Notes: generated from the sequence alone by a model not told the origin. A DNA stretch of 52,248 nucleotides from Deltaproteobacteria bacterium (GCA_031275645.1 JAISOL010000067.1:1-52248), one strand, 5' to 3'. Shown: positions 1 through 9,528, counted from the first letter of the stretch. Made by a program: numbers and translations.

Positions 1-108
1 GCGGTCAATACCAATTTAAGCCGCTTTGCTGTCCAAACCTCAGGTGAACAAACCCCTTTTTATTCCAGCAAGTCTTTGGCCTCAGCGGTCTGTTATGCCA
101 TCAAATAG
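1..108 (+). pseudogene. 3' end of an unrecognised reading frame at the window edge
   Basis: Frame 1 is open from the first base to a TAG at 106-108, giving 35 residues that end in SAVCYAIK. The sequence is not one I recognise. It is cut by the window edge, so it may be the tail of a gene that starts outside or a remnant. Thirty-five open codons can arise by chance, so the call is weak. Confidence 0.3.
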
Positions 109-120
109 CCAAAGACGAGC

Positions 121-181
121 TCCCGGCAAAGCCGGGAATACCTTTGCCCCATAGGCCCGTGGAGCCGCGCGCCGGGCCTAT
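121..181. other. Pair of hairpins between the edge fragment and the Fe-S gene
   Basis: TCCCGGC (121-127) and GCCGGGA (131-137) pair across a 3-base loop. ATAGGCCCG (151-159) and CGGGCCTAT (173-181) form a second perfect 9-base stem. Neither is followed by a T run, so they are not typical intrinsic terminators, although they sit where one would be expected after the reading frame ending at 108. Confidence 0.35.
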
Positions 182-250
182 GGGCCGCCGGAGCCGGGCC
201 GCGAGGGTGGCGGCCCGGGATAATCCGGCCGAACATGCGGGAGGAGAGCC

Positions 251-1396
251 GTGACTTTGCCGGAATATTACGCAAGAGCCGAGGAGAAACTGAAAAACGG
301 CTGCACGGGCTGCGGAAACTGCGTTTCCGGGTGCCGGGCCGCGGAGTATATGCCTTCGGCCCCGGAGCCGCGCCGGACGCAGAAGGACATCCTTGAATTT
401 CTGCGCGGCGGGGAGGGGCCTTCCGAGGCCGCCGGGCTCAAAGCCGCTTCCTGTATGCGCTGCTACGGCTGTCTGGATGTGCAATGCCCCATAGGGATCA
501 ATTCCCTGCAAATAAACGAATTGATCGCGCGGGAAATGCACCGGCGCGGCAAGCTGGAGTGGGATATACCCCTTTATCCGGTGCATGAGGGTCTGGCCCG
601 CCAGGGCACAACGGAAGAGGAATACCGCAGAATCACCACCCCCGTCGCGGACGGGAAGGCCGCCTGCCTTTTTTTCCCAGGTTGTAACGTCTATAAGCAG
701 CCGGACAAATTACTCAATGCTCTGACCATCCTGGACGCCACAGGCGAAGCGTATTCCTTTGCTCCGGGCATGCTCTACTGCTGCGGTTCCTCCCCGCGGG
801 GCGTAAGGGGGGATGTGGAGTGGGCGCGGCAGGCCGCCGAAAAACTCTTTGCCTTTGCCGAAGATCTGAAAATCAAAAAAATGATCTTCTGGTGCCCCAC
901 CTGTATGAGCGTGCTGCAGGACAGGATCAGGCCCTTTCGCCATATTCCCTTCGCCTGCGTCTCCCTGTCCGGGCATATGCTGGAGCATATGGGCAGACTG
1001 CGCTTTCCCCACGCCCTTCCCCGCAGAATCACCTATCACGAACCCTGCAAAAACGCGTACATGGGCATAGAGCCCGAGAGCGCGCGGCGGGTGCTTTTGT
1101 CCATTCCGGGGACGGAACTGCTGGAAATGAAGCGCCACGGAAAAAACACCGCCTGTTGCGGCGGAGCGGCCGCGGGCTCCAATCCGGAAGTAGCCGGGAG
1201 GGCGGCGCTGCGACGCCTGCGGGAAGCGCGGGCCACAGGCGCCGACACCCTTGTGACCCTCTGCCATAACTGTCACCTGCTTCTCAAATCCGCTCTGAAG
1301 AAACAGCGGGAACCGGACTGGCATTTCTCCGTGGAAAATTTTTCCACCTACGTCGCCGGAGCTATGGGCCTGGCCCGTCCGGACAGCCTGACCTGA
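251..1396 (+). CDS. (Fe-S)-binding protein with two CCG domains, HdrD/GlpC-like
   Basis: This 381-residue protein is probably a cytoplasmic electron-transfer subunit of the heterodisulfide-reductase-like family. The N-terminus carries two [4Fe-4S] motifs, CTGCGNCVSGC (about residue 18) and CMRCYGCLDVQCP (about residue 72). Two CCG domains follow: the first has FFPGC, YCCGSS and CPTC, the second HEPC, ACCGG and CHNC. In characterised relatives such domains bind a non-cubane [4Fe-4S] cluster at a disulfide- or thiol-handling site. The start is GTG at 251 with GGAGGAGA just upstream. It stands alone on the plus strand, facing the nfnAB operon end. The physiological substrate cannot be told; related proteins pair with flavin oxidoreductases or a HdrA-type partner, none of which is adjacent. 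Confidence 0.85.
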   Translation: MTLPEYYARAEEKLKNGCTGCGNCVSGCRAAEYMPSAPEPRRTQKDILEFLRGGEGPSEAAGLKAASCMRCYGCLDVQCPIGINSLQINELIAREMHRRGKLEWDIPLYPVHEGLARQGTTEEEYRRITTPVADGKAACLFFPGCNVYKQPDKLLNALTILDATGEAYSFAPGMLYCCGSSPRGVRGDVEWARQAAEKLFAFAEDLKIKKMIFWCPTCMSVLQDRIRPFRHIPFACVSLSGHMLEHMGRLRFPHALPRRITYHEPCKNAYMGIEPESARRVLLSIPGTELLEMKRHGKNTACCGGAAAGSNPEVAGRAALRRLREARATGADTLVTLCHNCHLLLKSALKKQREPDWHFSVENFSTYVAGAMGLARPDSLT

Positions 1397-1579
1397 GACC
1401 GAAGCCATGCAGAGCGCGCTGAAATGCTCAGGCGGCCGCGCGAGCGGACGCCCGCCGCGAAGGCGCGGGCGCAATTCATTTGCGCCGGTGAGCGCCGGAG
1501 CGGGCGTGGAGCTGAAAGAGCATGGATGTGCAACATCAAAGTGGAAATGCTCTAAAGTTAAAATGCTTTCGGACAAAAA
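1397..1579. other. Convergent intergenic region with a small hairpin
   Basis: About 180 bases separate the convergent Fe-S gene and nfnB. GGCGCAA (1468-1474) and TTGCGCC (1480-1486) form a perfect 7-base stem with a 5-base loop, without a clear T run on either strand. No gene is seen. Confidence 0.4.
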
Positions 1580-3010
1580 CTATGCCGGCAGCAGGCCCAG
1601 CCTTTCCGCTATGGCCTTGGCCGCGCGGCGTCCGGCGCCCATGGCCAGAATCACGGTGGCCGCTCCGGTCACGATGTCGCCGCCGGCGTAAACCCCGGGA
1701 ATGGAAGTTTCATTCCGCTCGTTCACTTCAATATAACCGCGTCCGTTCAGCTTGAGTTCCGGCGTTTCTTCGATAAGCACGCGGTTGGCTCCCGTGCCCA
1801 GAGCCACAATGGCCAGATCCGTGGGCAGTTCCCTGAAGACGCCTTCTCTGGGGCGGGGGCCGCGGCGGCCGGAGGAATCCGCTTCTCCCAGTTCCATGAC
1901 CTGCAAAACCACGGAGCGGAGCCTGCCTTTTTCGTCTCCCTCAAAACGCAGCGGAGCCGCCAGTTCCTCCAGAATCACGCCCTCTTCCACGGCGTGTTCC
2001 AGCTCCTCAAGGCGGGCGGGCATTTCCTCCCTGGTGCGGCGGTAGACTATGCGCACGCTCCCGGCTCCCATGCGCAGGGCGCTGCGGGCCGCGTCCATAG
2101 CCACATTGCCCGCGCCGTATACGGTGACCTCAAGCCCCTTGTATACGGGCGTGTCGTAAGCCGGAAAATTGTAAGCCATTCCAAGGTTGATCCGGGTGAG
2201 ATATTCGTTGGCGGAAAGAACCCCGTTCAGGTTTTCTCCGGGCACGCCGAAAAAGCTGGGGAGACCCGCCCCCACGCCGATAAAAACGGCTTTGTAGCCC
2301 TGCTCGAACAAAGATTTGACGCTCACGGTCTTGCCCCCCACCCAGTTGGTGCGGAACTCCACTCCCAGGGAAGCCAGGGCCGAAAGCTCCTTGCGCACCA
2401 CAGCGGCCTTGGGCAGGCGAAATTCCGGAATGCCGTAGACCAGGACTCCCCCGGCCTCGTGCAGGGCCTCGAACACGCTCACCTTTACCCCGAGCGCGCC
2501 CAGAAAACCGGCCACGGTTATGGAGGCCGGGCCTCCGCCTATGCAGGCCACCTTTAAGCCGGTATCCGGGGGAGAGGCCGGAGAGACCTCCCGCTCCAGA
2601 GCGATGAAATGATCCGCCACAAAACGCTCCAGGCGGCCTATGGCTATGGGATTCTTTTTCGCGCTCAGAATACATTTGCCTTCGCACTGATTTTCCTGCG
2701 GGCAAACCCTCCCGCAGACGGCCGGCAGGCTGTTGGTGGATTTGACGATCCGCAGGGCTTCCGCGAGATCGCCCTCGCGGATGGCGGAAATAAAGGCGGG
2801 AATGGGCACCTCCACCGGACAGCCCCCGACGCACAGGGGTCTTTTGCAGTTCAGGCAGCGCCCGGCTTCAGTAATGGCTTCTTCCAGGTTGTAACCCAGA
2901 GCCACTTCCTCGAAATTCCTCACCCGTTCCGCCGGCTCCTGGCAGCGCATGGGCACTCTGGAAATTTTAGGCTTGATCATGCCGGCCTCCGCAGCGGCAA
3001 TAGAGTTCAT
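1580..3010 (-). CDS. nfnB: NADPH-binding large subunit of NfnAB transhydrogenase (GltD/SudA-like)
   Basis: This is the 476-residue large subunit of the electron-bifurcating NADH-dependent ferredoxin:NADP+ oxidoreductase, also described as sulfide dehydrogenase SudA. The N-terminus has glutamate-synthase-small-subunit type cysteines (CLNCKRPLCVGGCP near residue 52, then CGRVCPQENQCEGKC near 98) for two [4Fe-4S] clusters. Rossmann motifs follow: CIGGGPA near 155 for FAD and VYGAGNVAMDAA near 300 for NADPH. The C-terminal YAGGDIVTGAATVILAMGAG closes the FAD site. It overlaps the upstream nfnA by 44 bases, implying coupled translation of a heterodimer. A stand-alone glutamate synthase small subunit is the alternative, but the FNR-like partner gene makes Nfn far more likely. 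Confidence 0.92.
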   Translation of the reverse strand: MNSIAAAEAGMIKPKISRVPMRCQEPAERVRNFEEVALGYNLEEAITEAGRCLNCKRPLCVGGCPVEVPIPAFISAIREGDLAEALRIVKSTNSLPAVCGRVCPQENQCEGKCILSAKKNPIAIGRLERFVADHFIALEREVSPASPPDTGLKVACIGGGPASITVAGFLGALGVKVSVFEALHEAGGVLVYGIPEFRLPKAAVVRKELSALASLGVEFRTNWVGGKTVSVKSLFEQGYKAVFIGVGAGLPSFFGVPGENLNGVLSANEYLTRINLGMAYNFPAYDTPVYKGLEVTVYGAGNVAMDAARSALRMGAGSVRIVYRRTREEMPARLEELEHAVEEGVILEELAAPLRFEGDEKGRLRSVVLQVMELGEADSSGRRGPRPREGVFRELPTDLAIVALGTGANRVLIEETPELKLNGRGYIEVNERNETSIPGVYAGGDIVTGAATVILAMGAGRRAAKAIAERLGLLPA

Positions 3011-3818
3011 AGGACAGCTTCTCCTGCTCCTTCAGGGCGGAAAGACGCTGCTGCAGTTCGGAAAAATCCACCAGATAGCCGTCGAACTCCGGCCCGTCCA
3101 CGCAGGTAAAACGAATTTCTCCTCCCACGCTCACCCGGCAGGCTCCGCACATGCCCATGCCGTCCAGCATCATGGAGTTGAGGCTGACGGTGACCGGCAC
3201 CCCGAAAGGCCGCGCCGTCTCCACCACGGCCCGCATCATGGGCACCGGGCCCACGGCCACCACCTCCTTCACCTCCCGCTCCTCCGCCAGGCGCGTTTCC
3301 AGAATCTCGGTAACCAGGCCCTTGCGCCCCACGCTGCCGTCGTCGGTGGAAACAAGCACTTCCGGACAAAAGGAGGACAATTCCCGGTGAAAAAGCAGCA
3401 AATCTCCGCTGCGCGCGCCGATCACAGCCACCACGCGGTTGCCGGCCCGGTGATGCCCTTTGGCGATATGGTGCATGGCGGCGATGCCGGTGCCGCCGCC
3501 CACGCAGAGCACCGTGCCCTGCTTGCGTATATGCGTGGCCCGCCCCAAAGGGCCGCAGACATCGGCGATGCAATCGCCTTCCGGCAGGCTGTCCAGCAGG
3601 GCCGTGCTTTTGCCCAGCACCAGAAAGACTATGCTGATGACGCCGGAAACGGGATCGGCGTCGGCTATGGTCAGGGGAAAGCGCTCCCCCTTGTCGTTCA
3701 CGCGCAGTATGACAAAATTTCCCGGCCTGGCCGAGGCCGCTATGTGCGGCGCCTCCAGCTCCAGCAGGCTGGTGCGCCCTGGAATAAGCACGCGCTTTCT
3801 GAGTATCCTGAAGGGCAT
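2967..3818 (-). CDS. nfnA: NADH/FAD-binding small subunit of NfnAB (SudB-like)
   Basis: This 283-residue subunit has the ferredoxin-NADP reductase fold of sulfide dehydrogenase/dihydroorotate dehydrogenase electron-transfer proteins. The FAD-binding beta barrel includes RFPLTIAD near residue 46, the nucleotide-binding part has CVGGGTGIAA near 107, and the C-terminal cysteine motif MCGACRVSV...FTCVDGP holds a [2Fe-2S] cluster. In Nfn this subunit binds NADH and the flavin linked to confurcation between NADH, ferredoxin and NADPH. The start is ATG at 3818, preceded by AGGAGG. It lies 66 bases after tkt on the same strand and overlaps nfnB, so it is probably read from the rpmI-pheST-tkt operon or from an unseen local promoter. 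Confidence 0.92.
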   Translation of the reverse strand: MPFRILRKRVLIPGRTSLLELEAPHIAASARPGNFVILRVNDKGERFPLTIADADPVSGVISIVFLVLGKSTALLDSLPEGDCIADVCGPLGRATHIRKQGTVLCVGGGTGIAAMHHIAKGHHRAGNRVVAVIGARSGDLLLFHRELSSFCPEVLVSTDDGSVGRKGLVTEILETRLAEEREVKEVVAVGPVPMMRAVVETARPFGVPVTVSLNSMMLDGMGMCGACRVSVGGEIRFTCVDGPEFDGYLVDFSELQQRLSALKEQEKLSYELYCRCGGRHDQA

Positions 3819-3884
3819 GGCAGTGTTCCTCCTGTTGAGTCAAAGCCTGTTTCAAGCCGCGCCGGCTCCATCCGCCGGCGGGCT

Positions 3885-5978
3885 CTACGCATCCTTCTCC
3901 TTTTCCTTATCTTTTTCCTTGCAGCCGAGCATTCTTTCCGCGACCTTGACGACGTTTTCCACAGTGAAGCCGTAGTATTTGTAAAGCACGTTCATGGGCG
4001 CGGATTTGCCGAAGCCGCGCATACCCACCACCGCCCCGTCCAGACCCACATACTTTCGCCACCAGTCGCCCATGGAAGCCTCGACGGCTATGCGCCGGCG
4101 CACGTTGGAGGGAAGCACCGCGGCGCGCCAGCTCACTTCCTGCTCGTCGAATATTTCCGCGCAGGGCATGGAAACCACCCTGACCTGAACGTCCCTGGCT
4201 TCCAGAAGCTCGGCCGCCGCCATCGCCAGGGACACTTCCGAGCCGCTGGAGAGCAGAATAAGCTCCGGTTCGCCTTTTTTGCATTCCCGCAGAATATAGC
4301 CGCCCCTGCGGACAGTGAGAATTATCTTTTCTATGGGGCTGGGCTCGTCCACCTGCTTGGCCTCGCTCAGAACAGCGCGCCTGCGGTCCTGCCCCGGCAC
4401 GTTCTGCCGGGGCAGGACGATACAGGAGGGACGGGCCGAGGCGCGCACGGCGTTTATCCAGGCGGCGGCCGTTTCCACCGCGTCGCACGGCCTCCAGACC
4501 TGAAGCCCCGGAATGGAGCGCAGGGAACACAGTTGCTCCACCGGCTGATGCGTGGGGCCGTCTTCGCCCACGCCTATGGAATCGTGGGTAAGCACCCAGA
4601 TTACCTGCCGGCCCATGAGCGCGGACAGGCGCAGGGCGTTTTTGGCGTAATCCGCGAAGACCATGAAGGTGCCGGCATAGGGGATGAACCCCCCGTGCAG
4701 GGAAAGCCCGTTCATGATGGCCCCCATAGCGAATTCGCGCACCCCGTAATGGATGTAATTTCCGCCGGAGGATTCCGGGGTAATCTCCCTGGCTCCCTCC
4801 CACTTCGCGCCGACGGAATCGGTGAGATCCGCCGAGCCGCCTATGAGCGCGGGCAGGGACTCGCCCAGCCCCCTGAGCAGGGAGCGGGAAAAGGAGCGCA
4901 GGGATTGCTCCCCGGCCGCTTCCGGCTTCCCTTCCTGGGCCAGGCGGGCCAGTTCCAGGGCCTGCTCCCTCCAGTGCGGAGGCAGCTCGCCGCTGAGGCG
5001 ATCTTCATAAGCCCGGCCGGCTTCGGGAAATTTGAGCTTGTAGTTCTCCAGCAGCTTGTTCCATTTTTTTTCGGCCTGCTGCCCGGCCAGGCGGGCGTCC
5101 CAGCCGACGCGTATTTCCGAGGGAATCTCGAAAGGCGGGTACTTCCAACCCATCTTCCGGCGCGCTCCCTCAATTTCCTCTTCGCCCAAAGGAGCGCCGT
5201 GGCTGGAGGCCGAACCCTCCTTGGTGGGGGCGTAGCAGGCTATGCAAGTTTTACAGGAAATCAGGCTGGGGCAGTCTTTGGCCTTTCTGGCTTTGGCCAG
5301 GGCTTTTTTGACGGCTTCAGGGTCGTGCCCGTCCACCTCCTCCACCTGCCAGCCGTAAGCCTCAAAGCGCTGCAGGGTATTATCCGCGAACCAGCCTTTC
5401 ACCGGCCCGTCAATGGAAATGCCGTTATTGTCCCAGAGAGTGATGAGCTTGCCCAGGCGCAACAGCCCGGCCAGAGAGGCCGCCTCGTGCGAAATGCCCT
5501 CCATCAGGCAGCCGTCGCCCACAATGCAGTAAGTATAATGATCCACCAGATTGAACTTTTCCCGGTTGAACTCGGCGGCCAGAAGCTTCTCCCCCAGAGC
5601 CATGCCCACGGCATTGGCGAATCCCTGTCCCAGAGGGCCGGTGGTGGTCTCCACCCCCGGAGTGATTCCGTATTCGGGATGACCGGGGGTCAGGGAATCC
5701 AGCCGGCGGAAATTTTTCAATTCTTCCAGGCCGAGATCGTAGCCGCTGAGATGCAGCACGGCGTAAAGCAGAATGGAAGCGTGCCCGTTGGACAAGACGA
5801 AACGGTCGCGATTGGGCCAGCGCGGGTTGGCGGGGTTGTGCGTCATGAAGTCGTTCCACAAGACCTCCGCCAGATCCGCCATGCCCATAGCCGCGCCAGG
5901 ATGGCCGGATTTCGCCTTCTGCACGGCGTCCATGGCAAGAACGCGCACCGCGTTGGCCAATTCTTTACGGCTTGGCAT
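3885..5978 (-). CDS. tkt: Transketolase
   Basis: Transketolase (697 residues, a normal full length) moves two-carbon ketol units between sugar phosphates in the non-oxidative pentose phosphate pathway, using thiamine diphosphate. The N-terminal SGHPGAAMGMADLAEVLW motif, the ThDP/Mg region GDGCLMEGISHEAASLAG near residue 155 and the Pyr-domain segment THDSIGVGEDGPTHQPVEQL near 465 are intact. ATG at 5978 is preceded by GGAGGG at good spacing. It follows rpe by 30 bases, so the two pentose phosphate genes form a functional pair. The last residues are a charged KEKDKEKEKDA tail, a small oddity without obvious meaning. Confidence 0.97.
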   Translation of the reverse strand: MPSRKELANAVRVLAMDAVQKAKSGHPGAAMGMADLAEVLWNDFMTHNPANPRWPNRDRFVLSNGHASILLYAVLHLSGYDLGLEELKNFRRLDSLTPGHPEYGITPGVETTTGPLGQGFANAVGMALGEKLLAAEFNREKFNLVDHYTYCIVGDGCLMEGISHEAASLAGLLRLGKLITLWDNNGISIDGPVKGWFADNTLQRFEAYGWQVEEVDGHDPEAVKKALAKARKAKDCPSLISCKTCIACYAPTKEGSASSHGAPLGEEEIEGARRKMGWKYPPFEIPSEIRVGWDARLAGQQAEKKWNKLLENYKLKFPEAGRAYEDRLSGELPPHWREQALELARLAQEGKPEAAGEQSLRSFSRSLLRGLGESLPALIGGSADLTDSVGAKWEGAREITPESSGGNYIHYGVREFAMGAIMNGLSLHGGFIPYAGTFMVFADYAKNALRLSALMGRQVIWVLTHDSIGVGEDGPTHQPVEQLCSLRSIPGLQVWRPCDAVETAAAWINAVRASARPSCIVLPRQNVPGQDRRRAVLSEAKQVDEPSPIEKIILTVRRGGYILRECKKGEPELILLSSGSEVSLAMAAAELLEARDVQVRVVSMPCAEIFDEQEVSWRAAVLPSNVRRRIAVEASMGDWWRKYVGLDGAVVGMRGFGKSAPMNVLYKYYGFTVENVVKVAERMLGCKEKDKEKEKDA

Positions 5979-6008
5979 CCTGAAACCCTCCTGTCCTGAA
6001 GCGAAGCC

Positions 6009-6674
6009 TCAGGCTTTGTTAAGCGCGTCCGCCGCCGCCTGGAACGCCCGCAGACGCTCCGCGTAAGGCGGAAACCCGAAAAAAGCCGAACCGGAAACCA
6101 GCACGTCCGCGCCGGCCCGCAGCAAAAGCGCGGCATTGGCGGGCTCGACCCCGCCGTCCACCTGGATCAGGGCTCCGGAACCGCAGCTTTCCAGCCGGCG
6201 TTTCAAGTCCCTGATTTTGGCGTAGATCATGGGCAGAAGGCTCTGCCCCCCGAAGCCCGGATTGACGCTCATAAGCAAAACCAGATCCAGCTCCGGCAGG
6301 ACGTAATCCAGAGCCTGTAAGGGCGTGGCCGGGTTGAGGGCCGCTCCGCACCTGAGGCCCAGACGGCGTATTTCCCCCAGAACGCGGGAGAGATGGGCCG
6401 TCGCCTCCACATGCGCCACCAGAATGTCGGCCCCGGCCCCGGCAAAGACCTCCAGATAGCGCTCCGGCTTTTCGATCATCAGATGCACGTCGAAGCAAAG
6501 CCGGCTGTTCTCGCGCAGGCGCCTGATTATGGGCGCGCCGAAAGTGAGGTTGGGGACAAAGCAGCCGTCCATGACGTCAAAATGCGCCCATTCCAGGCCA
6601 GCGGCCTCCAAAGCCGCGAGTTCGTCCGCCAGGCGTCCGAAATCGCAGGAAAGCAGGGATGGCGAAAGAATCAT
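6009..6674 (-). CDS. rpe: Ribulose-phosphate 3-epimerase
   Basis: This 221-residue TIM barrel interconverts ribulose 5-phosphate and xylulose 5-phosphate, feeding the adjacent transketolase. Family motifs are all present: SLLSCDFGRL at the start, the metal-binding HFDVMDGCFVPNLTFG, HLMIEKP, VNPGFGGQ, and the phosphate-binding QVDGGV...GADVLVSGSAFF. The metal ligands (His, Asp and His, Asp in these motifs) are conserved, so the enzyme should be active. It lies between the merR-type gene and tkt on one strand with short gaps. Confidence 0.96.
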   Translation of the reverse strand: MILSPSLLSCDFGRLADELAALEAAGLEWAHFDVMDGCFVPNLTFGAPIIRRLRENSRLCFDVHLMIEKPERYLEVFAGAGADILVAHVEATAHLSRVLGEIRRLGLRCGAALNPATPLQALDYVLPELDLVLLMSVNPGFGGQSLLPMIYAKIRDLKRRLESCGSGALIQVDGGVEPANAALLLRAGADVLVSGSAFFGFPPYAERLRAFQAAADALNKA

Positions 6675-6693
6675 GCTGACTCCCGGCTGTTTT

Positions 6694-7089
6694 TCAATCC
6701 TGGGCTCGCAACATGGAACTTATGTCCTTGAGCTCTTCCAGCACCTGACGCAGAACGGCCCGCTCGCTCCCGGCGGAATCCGTTTTCACCTCGTCCGGCA
6801 AGTCGCCGGAAAAATCTTCCTCATCCTGGGAATCCCGGTTCTCCGGGGCTGGCTCCTCCTCTCCGGACTGCAGCGCCTTGCGCGCCCCTTCAATGGTCAG
6901 CCCGCGCTCATGCAAAAGGCGCCGTATGGACTTGAGCAAATCCAGATCCGCCTCGCTGTAAAGCCGCTGCCCCCTGCCCGTGCGGGCGGGATTGAGCTGG
7001 GGAAACTCCGTTTCCCAAAAGCGCAGCACGTAACTCTTCAATTTGAGGATCTGCGAGGCTTCGCCTATTTTATACATGCGTTCCGGCAT
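6694..7089 (-). CDS. MerR-family transcriptional regulator
   Basis: This 131-residue protein has an N-terminal MerR-type winged helix-turn-helix (YKIGEASQILKLKSYVLRFW, then RGQRLYSEADLDLL), followed by a short helix and an acidic, probably disordered tail ending in a second helix (RAVLRQVLEELKDISSML). It lacks the cysteine-rich metal site and any large ligand domain, so it is of the small MerR type often found after pheT. It is 6 bases downstream of pheT and may autoregulate the operon, but no operator can be named. Confidence 0.88.
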   Translation of the reverse strand: MPERMYKIGEASQILKLKSYVLRFWETEFPQLNPARTGRGQRLYSEADLDLLKSIRRLLHERGLTIEGARKALQSGEEEPAPENRDSQDEEDFSGDLPDEVKTDSAGSERAVLRQVLEELKDISSMLRAQD

Positions 7090-7095
7090 AGACGC

Positions 7096-9528
7096 TCATA
7101 TTCTGACCTTCAGGTTTTCCAGCAGATACTTCGCCGCCTTGTTCCGTATTCCGTCCACCTCTTCGTCCAGAAGAGTCCTTTCGGGATGCCTGAAGACCAG
7201 GCGATAGGTGAGATGGCGCTCCCCGGAGCCCTCCGGCGCGTAAAGATCCAGCAGAAAAACCTCCTGCAGGTGTTCGAGCCGCGCCTCCCGGATAGCCTTC
7301 AACAGGGCGGCGGATTCGAGCCCCAGGGGGGCTATGACCGTAATATCGCGGCGCACCGGAGGATAAAGCGGCAGAGCCTTGAACTTGAGCCCGCTCCCGG
7401 CGGAAAGATCCCGGAGCTTATCCAGCGGGAGTTCCGCCAGCCAGACTTCCTTGCGGGCGTGAAAGGCATCGGCAAGCTCCGGCTTCACCCGGCCCAGGCT
7501 GCCGGCATATTCACCGCGCACGAGCACGGCCGCCGCCTGGTCGAGCCAGCGGGGCGCTTCCCGGCTCAGGACGAACTCGGGCTCCGGCAAATCCAGCCAG
7601 GAGACGAAAGCCTCCACCAGGCCCTTGAGATCGAGATAAGCGGCGTCTTCCGGCTTGCGCGGCCAGGCTCCGGCATGGCGATCCCCATAGAGCAGGAAGC
7701 CCAGGCGGTAATCCTCGCGCACTCCCGTGCCTGTAGGGCTTCCGGAGTCGGCGCTGAAAACCGCGGCCGCCTCGAAAAAGCGCAGGCCGGAGGCTCCCTG
7801 GGCCAGATTGTTGCGCAGAGCCTGAAGCAGACCCGGCGCCAGCACCGGGCGCAGAACGCCCTGTTCCGCGCTGAGGGGGTTCACGATGCCGACGCGCCCG
7901 TCCTTTTTCACCCCCAGAAAATCCAGATCCTCCTGCCCCGTGAAACTGTAGTTTATGGTTTCGTTCAAGCCCGCTCCGGAAGCCCAGTTCTTGACCCTGG
8001 TCAGAAAAGCGTGCCCGGATTCCGGCAGTCCGGCTCTTTCCAGGGAGCGGGATATGCGGGGGATGACTTCCGGAATGCGATCCAGGCCGTAGACCCTGGC
8101 CAGTTCCTCAACGAGATCGGCTTCGCCCCCTATATCCGGGCGATAGGAGGGCGGGACAGCCGTCCAGACAGGGGAACCCTCCTCCCGGCCGCTTTCTTGC
8201 ACCGCAAAACCCAGAGCGCGCAGGGTTTCCTCGCAGAAAGAATCTTCCAGAGGCACGCCCAGAAGCAGCTCGGCCCTGGCCTTGCGCAAACGCAGGGCCG
8301 GAGCCCGCGCGGGCCTGAGGGCGCTGGTCAGGGGAGACGCCCCCAGCCTTCCCTCTCCCAGCCGGGCTATGAGCAGGGCGGCCCGCTCCAGAGCAAAGGG
8401 GGTCATGGCCTGATCCACGCCGTGGGCAAAACGGGAGGCCGCCTCGCTGGGCAGGCCCAGGCGCCTGGAGGTGCGATAGATGCTTGCGGCGTCGAATACG
8501 GCTCCTTCCAGCATCACCGCCGTGCTCGACTCGTCGATGGCCGTACCGGCTCCGCCCATGACGCCGGCCAGGCCTATGGGGCCTTCGGCGTCCCGGATGG
8601 TGATGTCGCGGGAGGTCAGTATCCTTTCCTGCCCGTCCAGGGTAAGCAGTTTCTCGCCTTCCAGGGCCGGGGCCACCCTGACCCTGCCTCCGCGCACCCT
8701 GGAGAAATCAAAGCTGTGCAGGGGCTGGCCCAGCTCCAGCATGACGTAATTGGTCACGTCCACCAGATTGGAAATGGGCCTCTGCCCGCAGGCGTTCAGG
8801 CGCCAGCGCATCCAGGCCGGAGCGGGCCGCACTTTGAGCCTGTCGATCAGGCGCAGTTGGTAAAAAGGAGAAATTTCGCCGCTCTCCACTTCCAGGTCAA
8901 GCTTCTCCAGCCCCCCGCCTCCGCAATCCACTCCTTCCCTGTCCAGGGCGGGCAGGGTCAGGGGGAGCTTGCAGGCCAGGGCGACCTCTCTGGCCAGACC
9001 CAGAACGGAAAGACAGTCCGGGCGGTTGGGCGTGACCGAAATATCCAGCACCTCCGTATCCAGATTCAGGGCCTCCGTCAGGGCCTGCCCCGGTCTGAGG
9101 ACGCCCGCCGCAAGCTCCCGCAGCACCATGATGCCGCCGTGCTCGTCCGAAAGGCCCAGTTCCCGCTCGGAACAGATCATGCCGTTGGAGCGGACTCCGC
9201 GCAGCCTGGCCTTCCTGATTCTGATCCCCCCCGGTAGGCGGGCTCCCGCGGGCGCGACCGCCACATACTGCCCTTGCCCCACGTTGGGGGCGCCGCAGAC
9301 AATTTCCAGAACTTCCGTCCCCGTATCCACCTTGCAGACCGAAAGATGATCCGCGGCGGGGTGGGGGCCGCGTTCCAGCACCAGGCCGACCAGAAGATCG
9401 GCCAAATCTTCGTACGGGCGGCGCAGCTCCTCCATCTCCAGGCCGAGCATGGTAAGAGTGGCGCCAAGTTCCTCCGCCGTGCCGGCATAGGGGACAAATT
9501 CACGCAACCATTTGAGACTGAGAAGCAT
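7096..9528 (-). CDS. pheT: Phenylalanine--tRNA ligase beta subunit
   Basis: This 810-residue beta subunit forms an alpha2-beta2 enzyme with PheS and charges tRNA-Phe. Domains in order: an OB-fold tRNA-binding domain (about 40-150, VGLVLERGPHPAADHLSVCKV), the B3/B4 editing domain (about 210-380), the B5 domain (about 400-480) and the C-terminal ferredoxin-fold anticodon-binding domain (about 715-808, PPVRRDITVIAPLG). Length is as expected for bacteria. The start ATG at 9528 follows pheS by 14 bases, and the gene is the fourth in the ribosomal protein/pheST operon. Confidence 0.97.
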   Translation of the reverse strand: MLLSLKWLREFVPYAGTAEELGATLTMLGLEMEELRRPYEDLADLLVGLVLERGPHPAADHLSVCKVDTGTEVLEIVCGAPNVGQGQYVAVAPAGARLPGGIRIRKARLRGVRSNGMICSERELGLSDEHGGIMVLRELAAGVLRPGQALTEALNLDTEVLDISVTPNRPDCLSVLGLAREVALACKLPLTLPALDREGVDCGGGGLEKLDLEVESGEISPFYQLRLIDRLKVRPAPAWMRWRLNACGQRPISNLVDVTNYVMLELGQPLHSFDFSRVRGGRVRVAPALEGEKLLTLDGQERILTSRDITIRDAEGPIGLAGVMGGAGTAIDESSTAVMLEGAVFDAASIYRTSRRLGLPSEAASRFAHGVDQAMTPFALERAALLIARLGEGRLGASPLTSALRPARAPALRLRKARAELLLGVPLEDSFCEETLRALGFAVQESGREEGSPVWTAVPPSYRPDIGGEADLVEELARVYGLDRIPEVIPRISRSLERAGLPESGHAFLTRVKNWASGAGLNETINYSFTGQEDLDFLGVKKDGRVGIVNPLSAEQGVLRPVLAPGLLQALRNNLAQGASGLRFFEAAAVFSADSGSPTGTGVREDYRLGFLLYGDRHAGAWPRKPEDAAYLDLKGLVEAFVSWLDLPEPEFVLSREAPRWLDQAAAVLVRGEYAGSLGRVKPELADAFHARKEVWLAELPLDKLRDLSAGSGLKFKALPLYPPVRRDITVIAPLGLESAALLKAIREARLEHLQEVFLLDLYAPEGSGERHLTYRLVFRHPERTLLDEEVDGIRNKAAKYLLENLKVRI

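Noticed and set aside
1580-3010. Glutamate synthase small subunit GltD
   Set aside because: The adjacent, overlapping FNR-like [2Fe-2S] subunit and absence of a GltB gene point to NfnAB/SudAB.
2949-5999. Very long open frame on the plus strand (about 1000 codons)
   Set aside because: It is antisense to nfnA and tkt, has His/Gly/Arg-rich nonsense composition, and arises from GC-rich codon bias of the real genes.
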